Of a stretch of DNA of 64,000 bases, positions 1 to 12,160 are shown one piece after another. The position numbers and the translations under genes were made by a program. Position 1 is the stretch's first letter. Each line of letters starts with the position of its first letter. Source of the stretch: Helopsaltes ochotensis (Eukaryota; Chordata; Aves; Passeriformes; Locustellidae); the NCBI GenBank assembly GCA_013400155.1, contig VXBM01000286.1, positions 577,431 through 641,430 on the forward strand. The letters are read 5' to 3'. The notes below the pieces were generated by a model, which saw only the letters and a program-made list of their open reading frames with translations, had not been told where the DNA came from and did not search any database.

Positions 1-3000
1 CAGAAAATGAATTTTTTATGTACATATTACATTGAAAAGGAAAATGAATTATAAAACAAAATGTGGAACGTCAAATTAATTAATTGTCCCGAAAAATACA
101 TTTCACACGTGAGTTGGTAGCATGATGGTTTTCTTCATCTGTAGACCATTTGCTTAATTGCAACCTCATGAAGCCTGTCTATTGTACAGCAACCTGCATC
201 AGATAGATTAAATCCATTTCCATGTGTTTTATAATGAAGAGGGACTTGTGACTTTCAGTCCTTGTTGCGACAGTACTGACAGCAGAGAAGGTGCTGGTAG
301 CAATCACCTCCTGGTGTGCCTTGAGAAGGCAGCTGTGGTGCAGAAGGGTAAACGGGAGGATTCTGACACCAAGTGTGCAAACCAAAAGGCATGCAGGAAG
401 ATTGCTTTAGGCTGAAAACGAAATTTTCATGAATTCTTTTCTCTTGAGTATATATTCTGCTGCATTTACTGTCCTGAGAGTCCCTGTAGGACCTGGAGTT
501 AATGCTGGCCATGCCTCAGCTTCCCAGGGGGAAGAGGGAAGGTTACATGTACCAGTCTCTTCTTTTCTGGTTTCTACTTGTCCGTATCCTGATTTCTGTG
601 GAATGGGATGGAGTTTTAGTGCACTGAAGTCAGGTCTCAGCCCTTATTTAAAGCTCATCAATCAATTGTAACTTTTCAGTGCACTGGTTTACATACCCAA
701 ATGTATGCTCATGAAACTACCTGTAATTTGAGCCTTGGCCAGACATTTTTCAGGTCCTGAAATCCATCCAGAATATGTTTGCAGAAGGAATATTTCCACA
801 GCTGCGTGTTAGAGAAACAGATAGATGGATCTTAAAGAAAAAAAAAAGGTGGACTATTGAAAAAAAATGGTACTGGAAGAGAGAACTGTCTAGTATTTTC
901 TAATTAAAAACTTACAGGTTGTATTTCATCAAAGAGCAAATGCTCTTTCTTCACTTATAAAAGAAACAAAAGCTTCTCACAGAAAGACTAGTTCTGCTGT
1001 CAAAACACAGCAGAAGTTAGTTAGGGGAGAAGACCGAATCAGATAGGTTGCTGTGTAGTTTGGATAAAAAAATTCTTGAGTTTCTTCAGGACTAACACTT
1101 ACCTTGAAAGGAAGCTGCCTGTTTTCTGCTTTGGCATATTGTTTATAGGCTAGTTGATTCTTTTTTGATTCTTTTTTGTGGCTTCTGCTTTGGTGAAGAC
1201 ATTTTATTAGAAACAAGATAAAAAATGTTCCTAAATGTATTAGAAGTATTTCTTTACACACTCAGTTACTCTCCAGTACCCCAATTTTAAATATTTTTTC
1301 CAAGTTTACACTTTCTTATCCTCCCCTAATGAATTGGAGTAACTCTTAGTAGTTGAAGTACAGTTTTGAGCCAATCTAGGCACAGTGATAGCAATCCTGT
1401 GGAGTGCAGGATCTGTGCACTCCAAGACGACACCATGAAGTATCTCGTGATGCAAGAAAATGTTTTGGCAGATTAGAAGGACAGGCTGAAACACATGTTA
1501 AATTCTTTTCAGTATCAAATGATAACATCTCTGTAGTGTGCTTTGGGGTGTCTGTAAGTGCATTAAAATCAACCTAAAAATTATCAGATCTCAAACCCCT
1601 TGATTCTAATAGATATTTTAAATACTGCTAATGTAGTTCATTAGTACTCTGAGAAAAACCAAGCAGACTTTTCAATACTCAGCCACAGAGTTTGGAAATA
1701 TTCAAATATTTCTATGTTTAGAGGCCTCTATGGCCACAAAGAAAAATATGCTAATTTCAACCAGATCTTTGTATTCTCGGCTGAAGTAGTAGCTAGTATA
1801 TTACAGGCATATACAAAGATGTTCTCCTCCCAAGAGATATTATAGCTGTGAATGACTCTTGGAAAACAATATTAACTTGCTGCCACAACCGGATGAACTA
1901 TAAAAACGAGTACAGATAATACTGTGTTATGTTTTCTTGCTTCTGCAGCAGCCAGCTTGCATTTTTGCCCCTAATTTCTTACAAAGAAAACGGCTCTCAG
2001 GGCTTTGCTTCTAGAAGTTGTGGTGGAACTGCTTTTATGATCCCTTCCATTTTCTTGCAGCCATACATCTGGCAGTCAGGCGTGAGCCAGGGACTCTGTG
2101 GACTACTCCCAAGCCTTTGGCTGTTACCACTACCTTTATGGTAGCTATGATTAACCTCACTGTTCCTCATTAAGTGTTTTCACACTTTTTTTTTCCTCTC
2201 TGAAAAACAAGCAAATGTGTTTTTTTTTTAAATGGGTGTTTGTTTTCTTTGTTGTTGTTTCAGTTGCTGTAATGGTTAAGCCTTGGCCATAATTTTACTG
2301 ATGGGGGATGTACAAGAGTCACACTTTGTACCACCACACAAGTGTGAGCAGTTGTTCTGAGAGAGCCAGTCCTGAGAGATATGGACCTGACTTCAAGGTA
2401 TTGCTTCTGTTTTAAATCTCATTGCAACTAAATTTCTGTTGAGTTTTCATTTGATTCCAGTGGAACTTCCCATTCAGTTCCATTTATGCTGAAAGAGGGT
2501 CTTCTAGGGAACTCTGGAGCAGGCTTTACTCAGGGACTTCTACCTTCCTGAAGGAGCTGGCTTGCCACTTTCCTGCAGGGAGCTGCCTTGGACATGCTTG
2601 TCATGCCTTTGCAGTGATGCCTGTACAGCAAACATTTGCTGTTTTCATTAAAGAACCTTTTCAGAAATAATTTTTGCCTGCCTCATGTTTTGGTACTGAG
2701 TTTATAAGCGCCTGGCGTGATAATCTGTGTCAGAAGCCAAAGTCTCAAATGTGAAGTCTCATCCCAAATTTTTATTTCAGGTGAGCAATTCAATGTGCTC
2801 ACTGTGGGCAATGGAACTGGAGAACTTTGTTCTCTTCTTTCTTTTTTTGACTTGTTGTGTGTTATGACCGCATTTCCTCCAGATGAGCCGTATGCTGAAA
2901 ACAAGATTTAATTAACACTGGTTAACACTTTCCTCCAAAAACTTATGTTTGTGGTTGAGCTTTCCCTTTGCTCCTGTGAGTAATGAACGATCTTGGAAGG

Positions 3001-3950
3001 ACAGACTCTAAAACCAAGTGACAGAGTGGTCACCCTCAGTGGTGACCAGGAGTTTGATGTCTGGCGGATTGGGAATACTCTCAGTTGCATCTCTGCCATT
3101 AAAGCTGCCCTGGCTGTGGCTTTTAAGAGCAGCTGGGAAGCCTCAAACTGCAGTCAGATCCACAGCCCCGTGCTTCAGAACTCCCTTGTGATAAAAGGAG
3201 CTGGGATTAGTGTCTGGGACCCAGAGCTAAGCAACCAGGCTGGGCCCTCTCATGATAGGGACAAAAAATGGGGGCCCAAGGCACCTCTAGTCCTTCCCCA
3301 CCCCTTGGCATGGCCCTGGGGAGTAGCTCACTTTCTTTCTGACACTTTAAAAATGTAGGGTTTTTTTTTTCTTGGACACAGGAAGAAAACACCAAGTTAA
3401 CATCCATTAGTGTAATTCTTTTACTTCTGCAAGGAAGTTAGATTTTATTGTTTGTGTCTTTGTCTTGTGAGGGGAAGTGTGGGAAATTCAGCAGACCTGA
3501 TCACATCATGGTTTAGTCCAAGTGACACAGAGATCTGCTGTAGTCAGGCTGCCTCGCTATCTGTTCTGTGGCAGGGAGTATTTCTCTTAATCCTTTCGGT
3601 CTCTCAGAAGGCAGCCTGTGACCTGTGAGGTGTTTTTTTATTCACTGTGAGGTCATTTTATTAAAAAGAATAGGTGGTGATGAAGACAAAGGAAGAAAAT
3701 TAGTGTCAAGTATGCTTTTTTTTTTTCTCCTGATTGTTACCATGCAAACTTTCAATGACTTCTCAAATCTTGGAACAGCTTGTGGAAAACTCTATCGGTT
3801 CATGGGATTTTGAAATCATTCATTCAAACCCTTCAACTTTGAGAACTGACATCAAAATTTGGCAGAAAGGTGTTTTCTTAAGAGTAAAATTCTGGTTTGG
3901 TTCTTGTGGGAGTCTGTGCCCCCTCTGGGTCCCCCAGGGGAAGAGAAAAA
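1..3950. other. Unique non-coding sequence
   Basis: No gene is recognised here. Open frames stay below about 120 codons on both strands and overlap one another without family resemblance. Minor structure includes an 11-base unit (gattctttttt) repeated twice in tandem at 1156-1177 and scattered T8-T10 runs. A minus-strand splice-donor-like ACTTAC complement lies at 1097-1102, and a good plus-strand acceptor-like tract ends near 2060. Isolated splice motifs of this kind are expected by chance in several kilobases and no matching partner site with a convincing reading frame was found. Confidence 0.75.
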
Positions 3951-4326
3951 TGTAGGGGCTGAGTTGAAGCCTTTAGAGAAATTAAAATATATTAAGCCAT
4001 GCTAATAAGAATTAAAGGCCTGATCATAGTAGATTTAAGTGCCTTAAGAGACAGCACAGAATTCCTTAGGCCTGGAATTCAGCTTTAGACATAATAAAAA
4101 TAAGTTCACGATAGCAGTTAGAACAAGTACAGCTTCTACACAAATAAGGTAGAGGTTTTTATGTTAATAGATACAGAATCTTTTTACGTTAATAAGATAT
4201 GCTACACACGTAGGTGTTTGTGCAAAAACAGTAATTTTTCGTAGTTCCTCGTGATTTCACGTATTTTCAAAGTAGATTCAGATTGGTGCAGAGAAATTGT
4301 TTTAGAAGTGTGTTCTTAGTTAATTG

Positions 4327-5026
4327 NNNNNNNNNNNNNNNNNNNNNNNNNNNNNNNNNNNNNNNNNNNNNNNNNNNNNNNNNNNNNNNNNNNNNNNNNN
4401 NNNNNNNNNNNNNNNNNNNNNNNNNNNNNNNNNNNNNNNNNNNNNNNNNNNNNNNNNNNNNNNNNNNNNNNNNNNNNNNNNNNNNNNNNNNNNNNNNNNN
4501 NNNNNNNNNNNNNNNNNNNNNNNNNNNNNNNNNNNNNNNNNNNNNNNNNNNNNNNNNNNNNNNNNNNNNNNNNNNNNNNNNNNNNNNNNNNNNNNNNNNN
4601 NNNNNNNNNNNNNNNNNNNNNNNNNNNNNNNNNNNNNNNNNNNNNNNNNNNNNNNNNNNNNNNNNNNNNNNNNNNNNNNNNNNNNNNNNNNNNNNNNNNN
4701 NNNNNNNNNNNNNNNNNNNNNNNNNNNNNNNNNNNNNNNNNNNNNNNNNNNNNNNNNNNNNNNNNNNNNNNNNNNNNNNNNNNNNNNNNNNNNNNNNNNN
4801 NNNNNNNNNNNNNNNNNNNNNNNNNNNNNNNNNNNNNNNNNNNNNNNNNNNNNNNNNNNNNNNNNNNNNNNNNNNNNNNNNNNNNNNNNNNNNNNNNNNN
4901 NNNNNNNNNNNNNNNNNNNNNNNNNNNNNNNNNNNNNNNNNNNNNNNNNNNNNNNNNNNNNNNNNNNNNNNNNNNNNNNNNNNNNNNNNNNNNNNNNNNN
5001 NNNNNNNNNNNNNNNNNNNNNNNNNN
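4327..5026. other. Assembly gap (700 N)
   Basis: An unbroken run of exactly 700 unknown bases. Open frames spanning it are artefacts of translating N. It lies inside the probable LTR element, consistent with a repeat that could not be assembled; the true missing length may differ from 700. Confidence 0.99.
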
Positions 5027-5045
5027 TAAGTTGCTTTTCACCTCG

Positions 5046-5085
5046 CTGTAACTTTAAGTATTCTCTCACTGTAACTTTAAGTATT
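5046..5085 (+). repeat. Short tandem duplication, 23-bp period
   Basis: The 17-base word ctgtaactttaagtatt occurs at 5046-5062 and again at 5069-5085, so the period is 23 bases with almost two copies. It sits just upstream of the AATAAA in the right-hand part of the probable LTR. Short internal duplications are common in LTRs. Confidence 0.85.
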
Positions 5086-5166
5086 GTAGTTTTTGTTAAG
5101 ACCGCATTTAGAACTCATGTTTTTGAGACTGATGCATTTATGTAATAAACACCTTTGTAATAACCA

Positions 5167-8100
5167 GAAAATGCTCTTGGCAAATTGACATCTTAACCCA
5201 TGATCAGCTCGACAGGTTGTTTTTTTTTTTAAGGCATCTAAGTGTTAGAACTTTTATGGCTTAGTTTCATCTTTCTTCAAAGCAGTGCTGAGTAGATGGC
5301 AGTGGCTGCAAAGCTGTATTCCAGAGAGCAGAGTCTCTAGGGGCCCACTCCTAGCATCCCTCTGTCTTCCATCACCTTTGAGTTTTCTCCAGTTTTGTGC
5401 CACAGCCTCTGTCTCAAAAGCTTGGTAAAGCTTACTTGTTCAGTGACAGTGAGATTAGTGGAGGCTGGGATGGTTTTTGAGATGTTCTTGGCAAGGAAAG
5501 CCTTACTTAAATGGAAATGAACATTTTCCACTTTGTAGGTGCTGTTAGGAATGGAATGTATATACCTCATACATTGTTTTACTTACATTGTAAAAAATGG
5601 TGCCATTTCATTCAAGAATATAATGGAAACCCTGCCTAGATTTTGGCATTCTCATTTCTTGTTGTTGTGCTAGGAAAGGATGTTCTGGCACTCCTATTAT
5701 TATCATTATTATTATACTTATTTTTATTATTCCTTTTATTTTTAAATGATTGATCTAAAAAAAGGAACCAAACTAACACTGTTTCCCCCAACCCCCCCAA
5801 AACATACTTAAAAATGAAAAACTGACATTTGTGTGAGACATCCATGTACATCATTTGCAAAGACTTTTTACTCCAGAAAGTTGCTATTAATAACTTTGCC
5901 TTGGTCACAGTGGTTAAATTCCACAAAAGTGGATTTTTTTTTTTTTAATTTACTGAGAAATCATGACTGAGTGTTCCTCCTCAGGCTTCAGACTTACTAG
6001 GCCCAGAAAGTGTCCTGGAGTTTGGTTGGAGCCACCTTCAGTGTCTTCTGAAGCTGGTAATGCTCTGCTTGATTTTTTTTTCTTGCTTGTGGCACATCCA
6101 ATGTTACGTTGCATTATCTTTTTCTTCTTTTGCACAAAAGTGTGAAGTGTCCCTCAATGAACCCATTGAGATCTTTGTCGTGGTTTGTGTTCATAACAAT
6201 TTCTCTATTTGGAATTCGGTCAAGGGTTTAGGCTTTCCCAGGTTTTGTCAGAGATGAAGACAGTGACTTTAGGCTTTTCAGGAAGACACATCCTTCATGA
6301 TCACAACAAAATAAAAGCTTATATAAATACAAAGAAAGCAAATTCTTTTTGTGAACTCTTCATGAAAGAGGGAGAATATGATTCCATAAAGCATTTCCAT
6401 CTGCTGGAAAGCTGCTCCACTGTCTTAAAGCTATGGCCTTCTAAACATATTTTTCTTGATATTGCCTTACTTATAGAGGTTATGAAGATTTTTGTGTCTG
6501 GGAAGTTGAGTTCTGCCCTTCAGAGCACAAGCTGAAGGCAGAGAACATCACTGGTTGATTTCTTGTCCACAAGATCAGTGGCTGCAACTTCTCCTTGAGA
6601 CCCAAGTATATGGGTTCTGCTTGACAGATGGAATAGGTAGATGGGGAATTTTACCTCTGAAAAGGCTGTGTTACGTGGTGGTAAGTTTACCTGGAAGTGA
6701 GACCAAATGCTCCCTGTTTCTTTTGTCAAGGTGACACATACATCTCTTCTTGCTAGCTTATCTCTTGCAGCTTTTTCTCCTGAAAGTCTGATTACTCCAT
6801 AAGAAATACAATTAGAATACCAAAGTAGGTTTCCTTTTGACCAGAAGGGAATTATTTTTCCATTTTATGGGAGAAACTGGGCAATGGAAATGCACATGGA
6901 TTTTCTGTTTCAAATGAACAGTAATAATAATAAGTATTTTTTCTGACCTTTTTTTGTGTGTTTTTCCCTCTGTTCCTTGAATATTTTAGGTCATCAGGAT
7001 TCCAAATGTAAGTATTATCTGATTAAGAATTTTGATCTATTTTCCAGTTTACTTATGTTTTCCATTCATCAAAAGGCTTGAGCATTATATGAGCATGCTG
7101 AGCTCCAGCACACTATACAGAGAGAAAGAAATTATCACACTGTATTTTCAAATTCAAACAAACAGGAGATTTTTTTAATCTTTAAAAAATGCTCTTGACA
7201 CAGAAGTCAGATTTCTCTCATTCATAAGCTGCTGTGGCTCTGAAAGGCTTGATGCCTTTGATAAGAACAAAGGTGCAATCCAGTATTATTTTACCTCTCT
7301 GGATTTCCGAGGACATGTGGCTTCTGGAAGTGGTGCTGCTAGTGGTTTTGGAGTGAATGCTTTGGTCTGCTGCAAAAGTGTATGATTTCCATTCCGGAGC
7401 GCAGCAGAAAACAAAAGAGCACTGAAATCTTAATCAGTGGCATTTTCCCCTGTGACAACAGCTGTATTCCTTCAACTCCTCTCCTTCCGTAGGAATCTCC
7501 CTGGGATGCCAGGATGCCCTGCCGGTTCCCCAGAAACTGCAGACACATTGTCTGTGGCATTAAGAGGCAAAGAGAGTGTGTCACTGGCTGTAGTCTAAAG
7601 CTTCTGATTGGCATTTGAGAACATCCGGTTATTTTCAAAGCTGTAATGAAGTTAGTTCAGCAGCAATTTCTTTCCTAAGTGGATGGGAGAGCCTGCATGT
7701 CTGTCACTGTGTTTATAAAGAAAGGCTTGTTTGTGTATCTATAGGGTTTTTTTTGAGTGCTCGCATCTTGCTGTGACATTTACCTTATTTTTATGCCTGT
7801 GGGAACTTAGTGATCTTTCATTAATTTACAATTCTTTTTAAGTGTTCAAGAGCACAGTAGGACCTTGGGAGATATCTTTTTTTTTAAAAAAAAAAACCCA
7901 ACCCACAGAACACCCAACAAATTTGAACTGTGTTGTATTTGCACTTCAGAAGTTAAAACCAGGTCTCAGGCTTATTGTTGTAGCCTAAATGCTACTTTGT
8001 GCTGGGCTCTGTTAACCATGCTGGATGTGGCAAACTGGCTTGTCAGAATTCCCTCTCCAGAAAGGTGTGACCAGCAATAGCCTTTCATATGTGCTGTCTA

Positions 8101-9883
8101 ACAGAATCTAATTTGCCGACAGCCTGACTTTGTATGGAGAGTATAAATGAGCTGGCGTGGTGTAACTCTGCATGGTGAGAGTGACTTCTAAAGAGGCATG
8201 AAAGCACAGGAGATCAGGGACATATATTGTCTCAGGGACTCCTAAAGTCATCTTACAAAATTTCTTTTCCACAAAACAAAAAGTCAAGATGGTTTTAAGT
8301 GTGATGTGGGGATGATAATTCTGTGTGTTGTGTTGGGCTTTACTGGACTCGAACCCGTTATTAGAAATGAACGGGGTTTGGGATTTACAGTTCGTGGAAA
8401 CATTCAAAGGTTCCTACAGAGGGAAATTCTTAATTAGGAGTCAGGCCTGTGAGCCAGCCAATTGGGAAATGCTGCTGAATCATGTAAAAGGCACTCAGAT
8501 CTGGTCAAAGCTAATAATATTCTCTGTTCTGGTATATTCAGTGATTCTGCAGGCTACAGTAACTCAGCCAAGCCTTGTCCTTACTTGAATGTATACTAGT
8601 CACTGCCTTCAAATTTTGGCTGAGCTTCCTTGTTGTCATCCAAAATGCACTGTTGTGTTTGTTTTGTTTACATTTTTCTGTCTGGAAAAACTCTGGCACA
8701 CGGAGAACTACAATTTGTGGCATCCCACCGACATCTAAACCCTCATGCAGCAGCACCACAGTATTCCTGAGGAGCACTTTTGCTTCTGAAGGCACAGCTT
8801 AAGGGAAAGGCAGAGATGTGGGTAAAAGAAGGGAAGAAGAAGTATATGGAGACAAATCCAGGATGAAACTAAAACCACATGGTGTTAGAGAGTGAGAATT
8901 ATAACAGCAGGTCTTCGACAAGAGAGTACTGCTCTGGACATGCAGGTAATTGAAGACAGACAAAAGGATGGTTTTAAGCACAGTTTTATTAGGTTAATAG
9001 GCCAGGAATATTTCTGCTAAGTCCAACATGGTGTTACAGGATTCTTACCACATAACTCATAACCCAGGATTGCTGTTCTTTGGTTTACCCACAGGATTTA
9101 GCTTGTAACCAGAGTAAAAGCCAGAACATAAAGAATACGGCCTAAAATAGCACAAAACCCCCTTTTTTTTTTTTTGTTTGACAAAATTTATACTTAAGTT
9201 ATGCTTTAAACTGCAGACAGTGGAAAGTACAGGTAGTGGGAGAGCAGAGTAACAAATGAGGAAATCTCAGGTAATGGTATTTTTATTTCACCTCTGTATG
9301 GGTGTATTTGAAGAAAAATCTGATAGCTGCTGCAAGTCCTCAAGCTCACCTGACTGAATAGTAAATTATGTTATGCTTAAGTAGTGATAGGCTACTTAGG
9401 CAAAAAGTATTTGTGAGCAGTTGATTCAGAATGTGATTCAGGGATTCCAGTGCTTTATTAACAATATAAAATGGCTGACTAGGAGAGAGATCAGGGTCTT
9501 CTATAACCAGTGCTCTCTGAAGTCTCCTTTTTGCCATCTCAAAGATACTTGTTGACCTTTGTATTTGTTTGAGTTGCTGTCCATTAGAGAGGCCGATAAT
9601 AAACTAAATGTTTGCATTAGAAATAATATAGATTCATGTCCAGTCTTAAAAGGTATTGTATGCTTTTTAGAATCAGAGCTCATTCTTTTGGAGAGTTCAT
9701 TACAATACACATGATAGATCTCCAGGTTCAGTCTGTAGGGGTCCTTCTACATTTATATAATAAAAGTTAGGAAAGAGTGAAACTCAAGCTTTTCCAGACC
9801 CTTAACTCTTTCTTCTCTAGTCTAAAAGTCACGCAGGAGAATATTCTATCTTCTTCTTCTGAGAGATTTTATGGTTTCTTTTT
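5167..9883. other. Unique non-coding sequence
   Basis: No gene recognised; open frames are under about 110 codons. A TTA/ATT-rich simple-sequence stretch lies at 5695-5740. The block at about 8330-8500 has a mixed, low-repeat texture resembling conserved non-coding DNA and contains a CTTAATTAG homeodomain-type core. A tRNA B-box look-alike on the minus strand near 8343-8356 is discussed among the rejected items. Confidence 0.7.
5695..5740. repeat. TTA/ATT-rich simple repeat
   Basis: Interrupted ATT/TTA trinucleotides followed by T-rich sequence. Ordinary microsatellite-like low complexity. Confidence 0.8.
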
Positions 9884-9913
9884 GTTGTTGTGTTGTTTTT
9901 TTTTTTTTTTTTT
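9884..9913. repeat. GTT repeat running into poly-T (T18)
   Basis: A short gttgttgtgttg stretch continues into 18 consecutive T at 9896-9913. Low complexity; no retroposon body was recognised on either side. Confidence 0.9.
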
Positions 9914-12125
9914 AATCCTGTGGGATGCTGACTGGTGTCAGAATTAAAAAAAAAAGATAATTAGAATAGATACATTTAGATTATTGGCATGAATAATTAG
10001 TGAACTATCAAGTACCCTATTTCTGAGTCCCTACATCTGTGAAACCCCCTGCCAGTGTTTAAGTGATGACGTGAGTTTATGGTTTTTTCTTTTTTATTTT
10101 TTTCCCCTTTTTTGGACTGTTCCTATAGAAGAAATTCTTGATCCTTAAAGCAGGGGCTGGGTTACTTTAAGTGGTGCTAAGAAGTTATGTTACTATTGAT
10201 GGAGGAAAAAGATAAAACCCCAAGCCAACAGATCCACCCCCCCACCTTCTTAAATCTGGGTAGTCGAAGCCTATGTCTGCATCAAAGAATCTTGTTTCAA
10301 AGTTTGCAGATCCATTTAGGTTTCTTGGGTAAGTCTTTTCTTGCTGACACGCAACCGCCCTGCTATCTGAGGGTGAAAACCATGGACAAGAAATCTAAAT
10401 GGAGGTTTAGTGCTTACTAAAGATGCCCTCCCCAAAGTGCTGGGGTGCAGGACCCCCACGCTCTACCCTGGGAAATGCTTTAGCTGGGGGGGCACGTTGA
10501 CTAGACTGTCATGTTCACTACAGTGGTGAAGATTCACCATGAGAATAGTGGCTTTCTTTTCCCATGTACCAAGTGTTAAACATGGATTTGGTGCCCGATG
10601 CCATTCCCAGAAAACATTTGTTCTGTCTGTGCTGCTTTTATCTGTTTGTGGCTGTGATTCGGCTTTTGGATGTGACATATATTGCTGTGGTGTGGGCTAC
10701 ACCTGTGCTGGGCTTTTATGCTAAGCAGCTGTGTAGTACCAGACTTGCCTTGTGGCCTTTCTTAAGATGGAATTCTTTGAGAGATCACTGCCTAAGGCAG
10801 GGGCAAGAGCTTGGACCTGTATGGAAGCTGGATGACTGTGAGATGGCTTGGTGTTCCCCAACACCTGTCACTCTGAGCTGCCTTAGGATGAGTGGAATAG
10901 GAAATAGGAAAGAGGGTGCACCAGTTGAAGTTCAAGGAAATTATTGGTCAATAGAACGTGTTGAACTTTGTGTCTCAATTTGAAAGATAGAAAGGTTCGT
11001 TAAATGTAGAGGTCTGAGTCTAGCAAACACCAAGCCTTTCCCCTGCTAATCAGGAATTTGAGAACTTCTCTTTTACGGAAAAAATTGAATGTGCTGTCAA
11101 AGACTTTCTTCTTAAAAGGCATTTCTGGCCTTTATGCCTCTGACCTGCCTATTATTTACCCTTTCCTGGCATGAACAAAAAACTTTCAGTGAACATTCTG
11201 CTTTCCTTCCAAACTATAAATGCACTATGGCAGGTGACCTGGTTAAATGTCAGTGACCTGCAGTAAGAACTACAAGAGGCTTTAAGCATTCAATTGCTGA
11301 TCTCTGCAGGCTCTGTAATTTTAATTCATTGCTCATAATGTCTAAGTCATAAAATCTTCTGGGTTCCAAAAATTCAGCAAGTAGTTTCTGGTGTAAATGG
11401 CAGATTATTTGTTAAAAGATGAGAAGCACGTCATCATGGTTGACTCAGTTACAGCTTAATTGTTGGAAATTATTTCAGTTATACACATAAGAAAGGTTAA
11501 CTTTTACAGAGGGCTTGAGAATTCCTTGTTAATTTTGTTGCATTGTGTGCGAAAAGAAACTTTCCCAGAAACTTTGAAGCTAACCTTGCATGTGGCAGCT
11601 CTGTGAAAAATTCCATTTTCTTGCCACTCAGTTCAACCATTTGCAGTGTTGCTTTGAAGTGAGGGTTTGGGCCACATTCATCCCCCCTGGAAAAGTTACT
11701 GAGGCCATTAAATGAGGAATACGGCCCCGAGTTCTCATGCAGGTTTGCGGAGGAATGTTGCCATATGGGGCAGTGTGCTACCAATATGATTTAAAAGGTC
11801 CCTGAGCCAGAGCAGGGGAAATAAAAATCCTTACATTTGCAAACTGTGTTTGTGAATGTTGATGTGTATAAGTCTCTAGATTTGAAAAGAATTCACTGTA
11901 TTCCCTGTTGCTTCTGAGTTCTTTTCAACTTCCGAAATCCTTTCTTATCCCTTTGATCTGAAATAGAATAAATCTGATCTGAATGAAAGCTATTTGTCTA
12001 TAGAATAATAAAAATATCAATTTTTTCTTTAGAGAGGGCTGATGCTTTAAGTGTGAAAGCTTTTGGGGTTTTGTATGGTCCCATATTTTGAACTTGCAAC
12101 AACTTTGCCTCCCTGATTCCCCCTC

Positions 12126-12160
12126 TTTTTTTCCCCCCCCCCTCCTTTTTCTTTTCTTGT
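12126..12160. repeat. Polypyrimidine tract with C-run
   Basis: T-rich sequence flanks about ten consecutive C, followed by CT-rich sequence. Low complexity that could form purine-pyrimidine non-B structure; no further function is indicated. Confidence 0.85.

Larger units (their letters stand above)
3951..5166 (+). mobile_element. Probable LTR retrotransposon interrupted by an assembly gap
   Basis: Sequence on either side of the N run appears to be the two ends of one LTR-type insertion. The left end begins TGTAGGGGCTGAG at 3951 and the right end finishes AATAACCA at 5166, giving the TG...CA termini of retroviral LTRs. The six bases before the left end are gaaaaa and the six after the right end are gaaaat, a near-perfect candidate target-site duplication. 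An AATAAA lies at about 5144-5149, some 20 bases before the right end, as expected for a poly(A) signal in R of a plus-strand LTR. With 700 unknown bases it cannot be decided whether this is a solo LTR or a provirus, and the family was not identified by search. The duplication is A-rich, so part of the match may be chance. Confidence 0.55.

Noticed and set aside
1103..1184. Minus-strand 82-base open segment ending at a gtaagt donor
   Set aside because: The acceptor side lacks a good polypyrimidine tract and the peptide is Lys-rich owing to A-rich sequence; insufficient support.
4283..5145. Open frames of about 240-270 codons across the N run
   Set aside because: They consist almost wholly of unknown residues from translating N and carry no information.
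8339..8362. Minus-strand GGGTTCGAGTCC, a good tRNA B-box with a partly paired T-arm
   Set aside because: The expected 5' acceptor partner of AAAGCCC and a convincing A-box, D-arm and anticodon arm are missing upstream, so it is not a tRNA or tRNA-derived SINE.
10564..10983. 139-codon plus-strand frame
   Set aside because: No family resemblance, no signal of codon bias, and overlapping open frames; length is within chance for 64 kb of six-frame translation.
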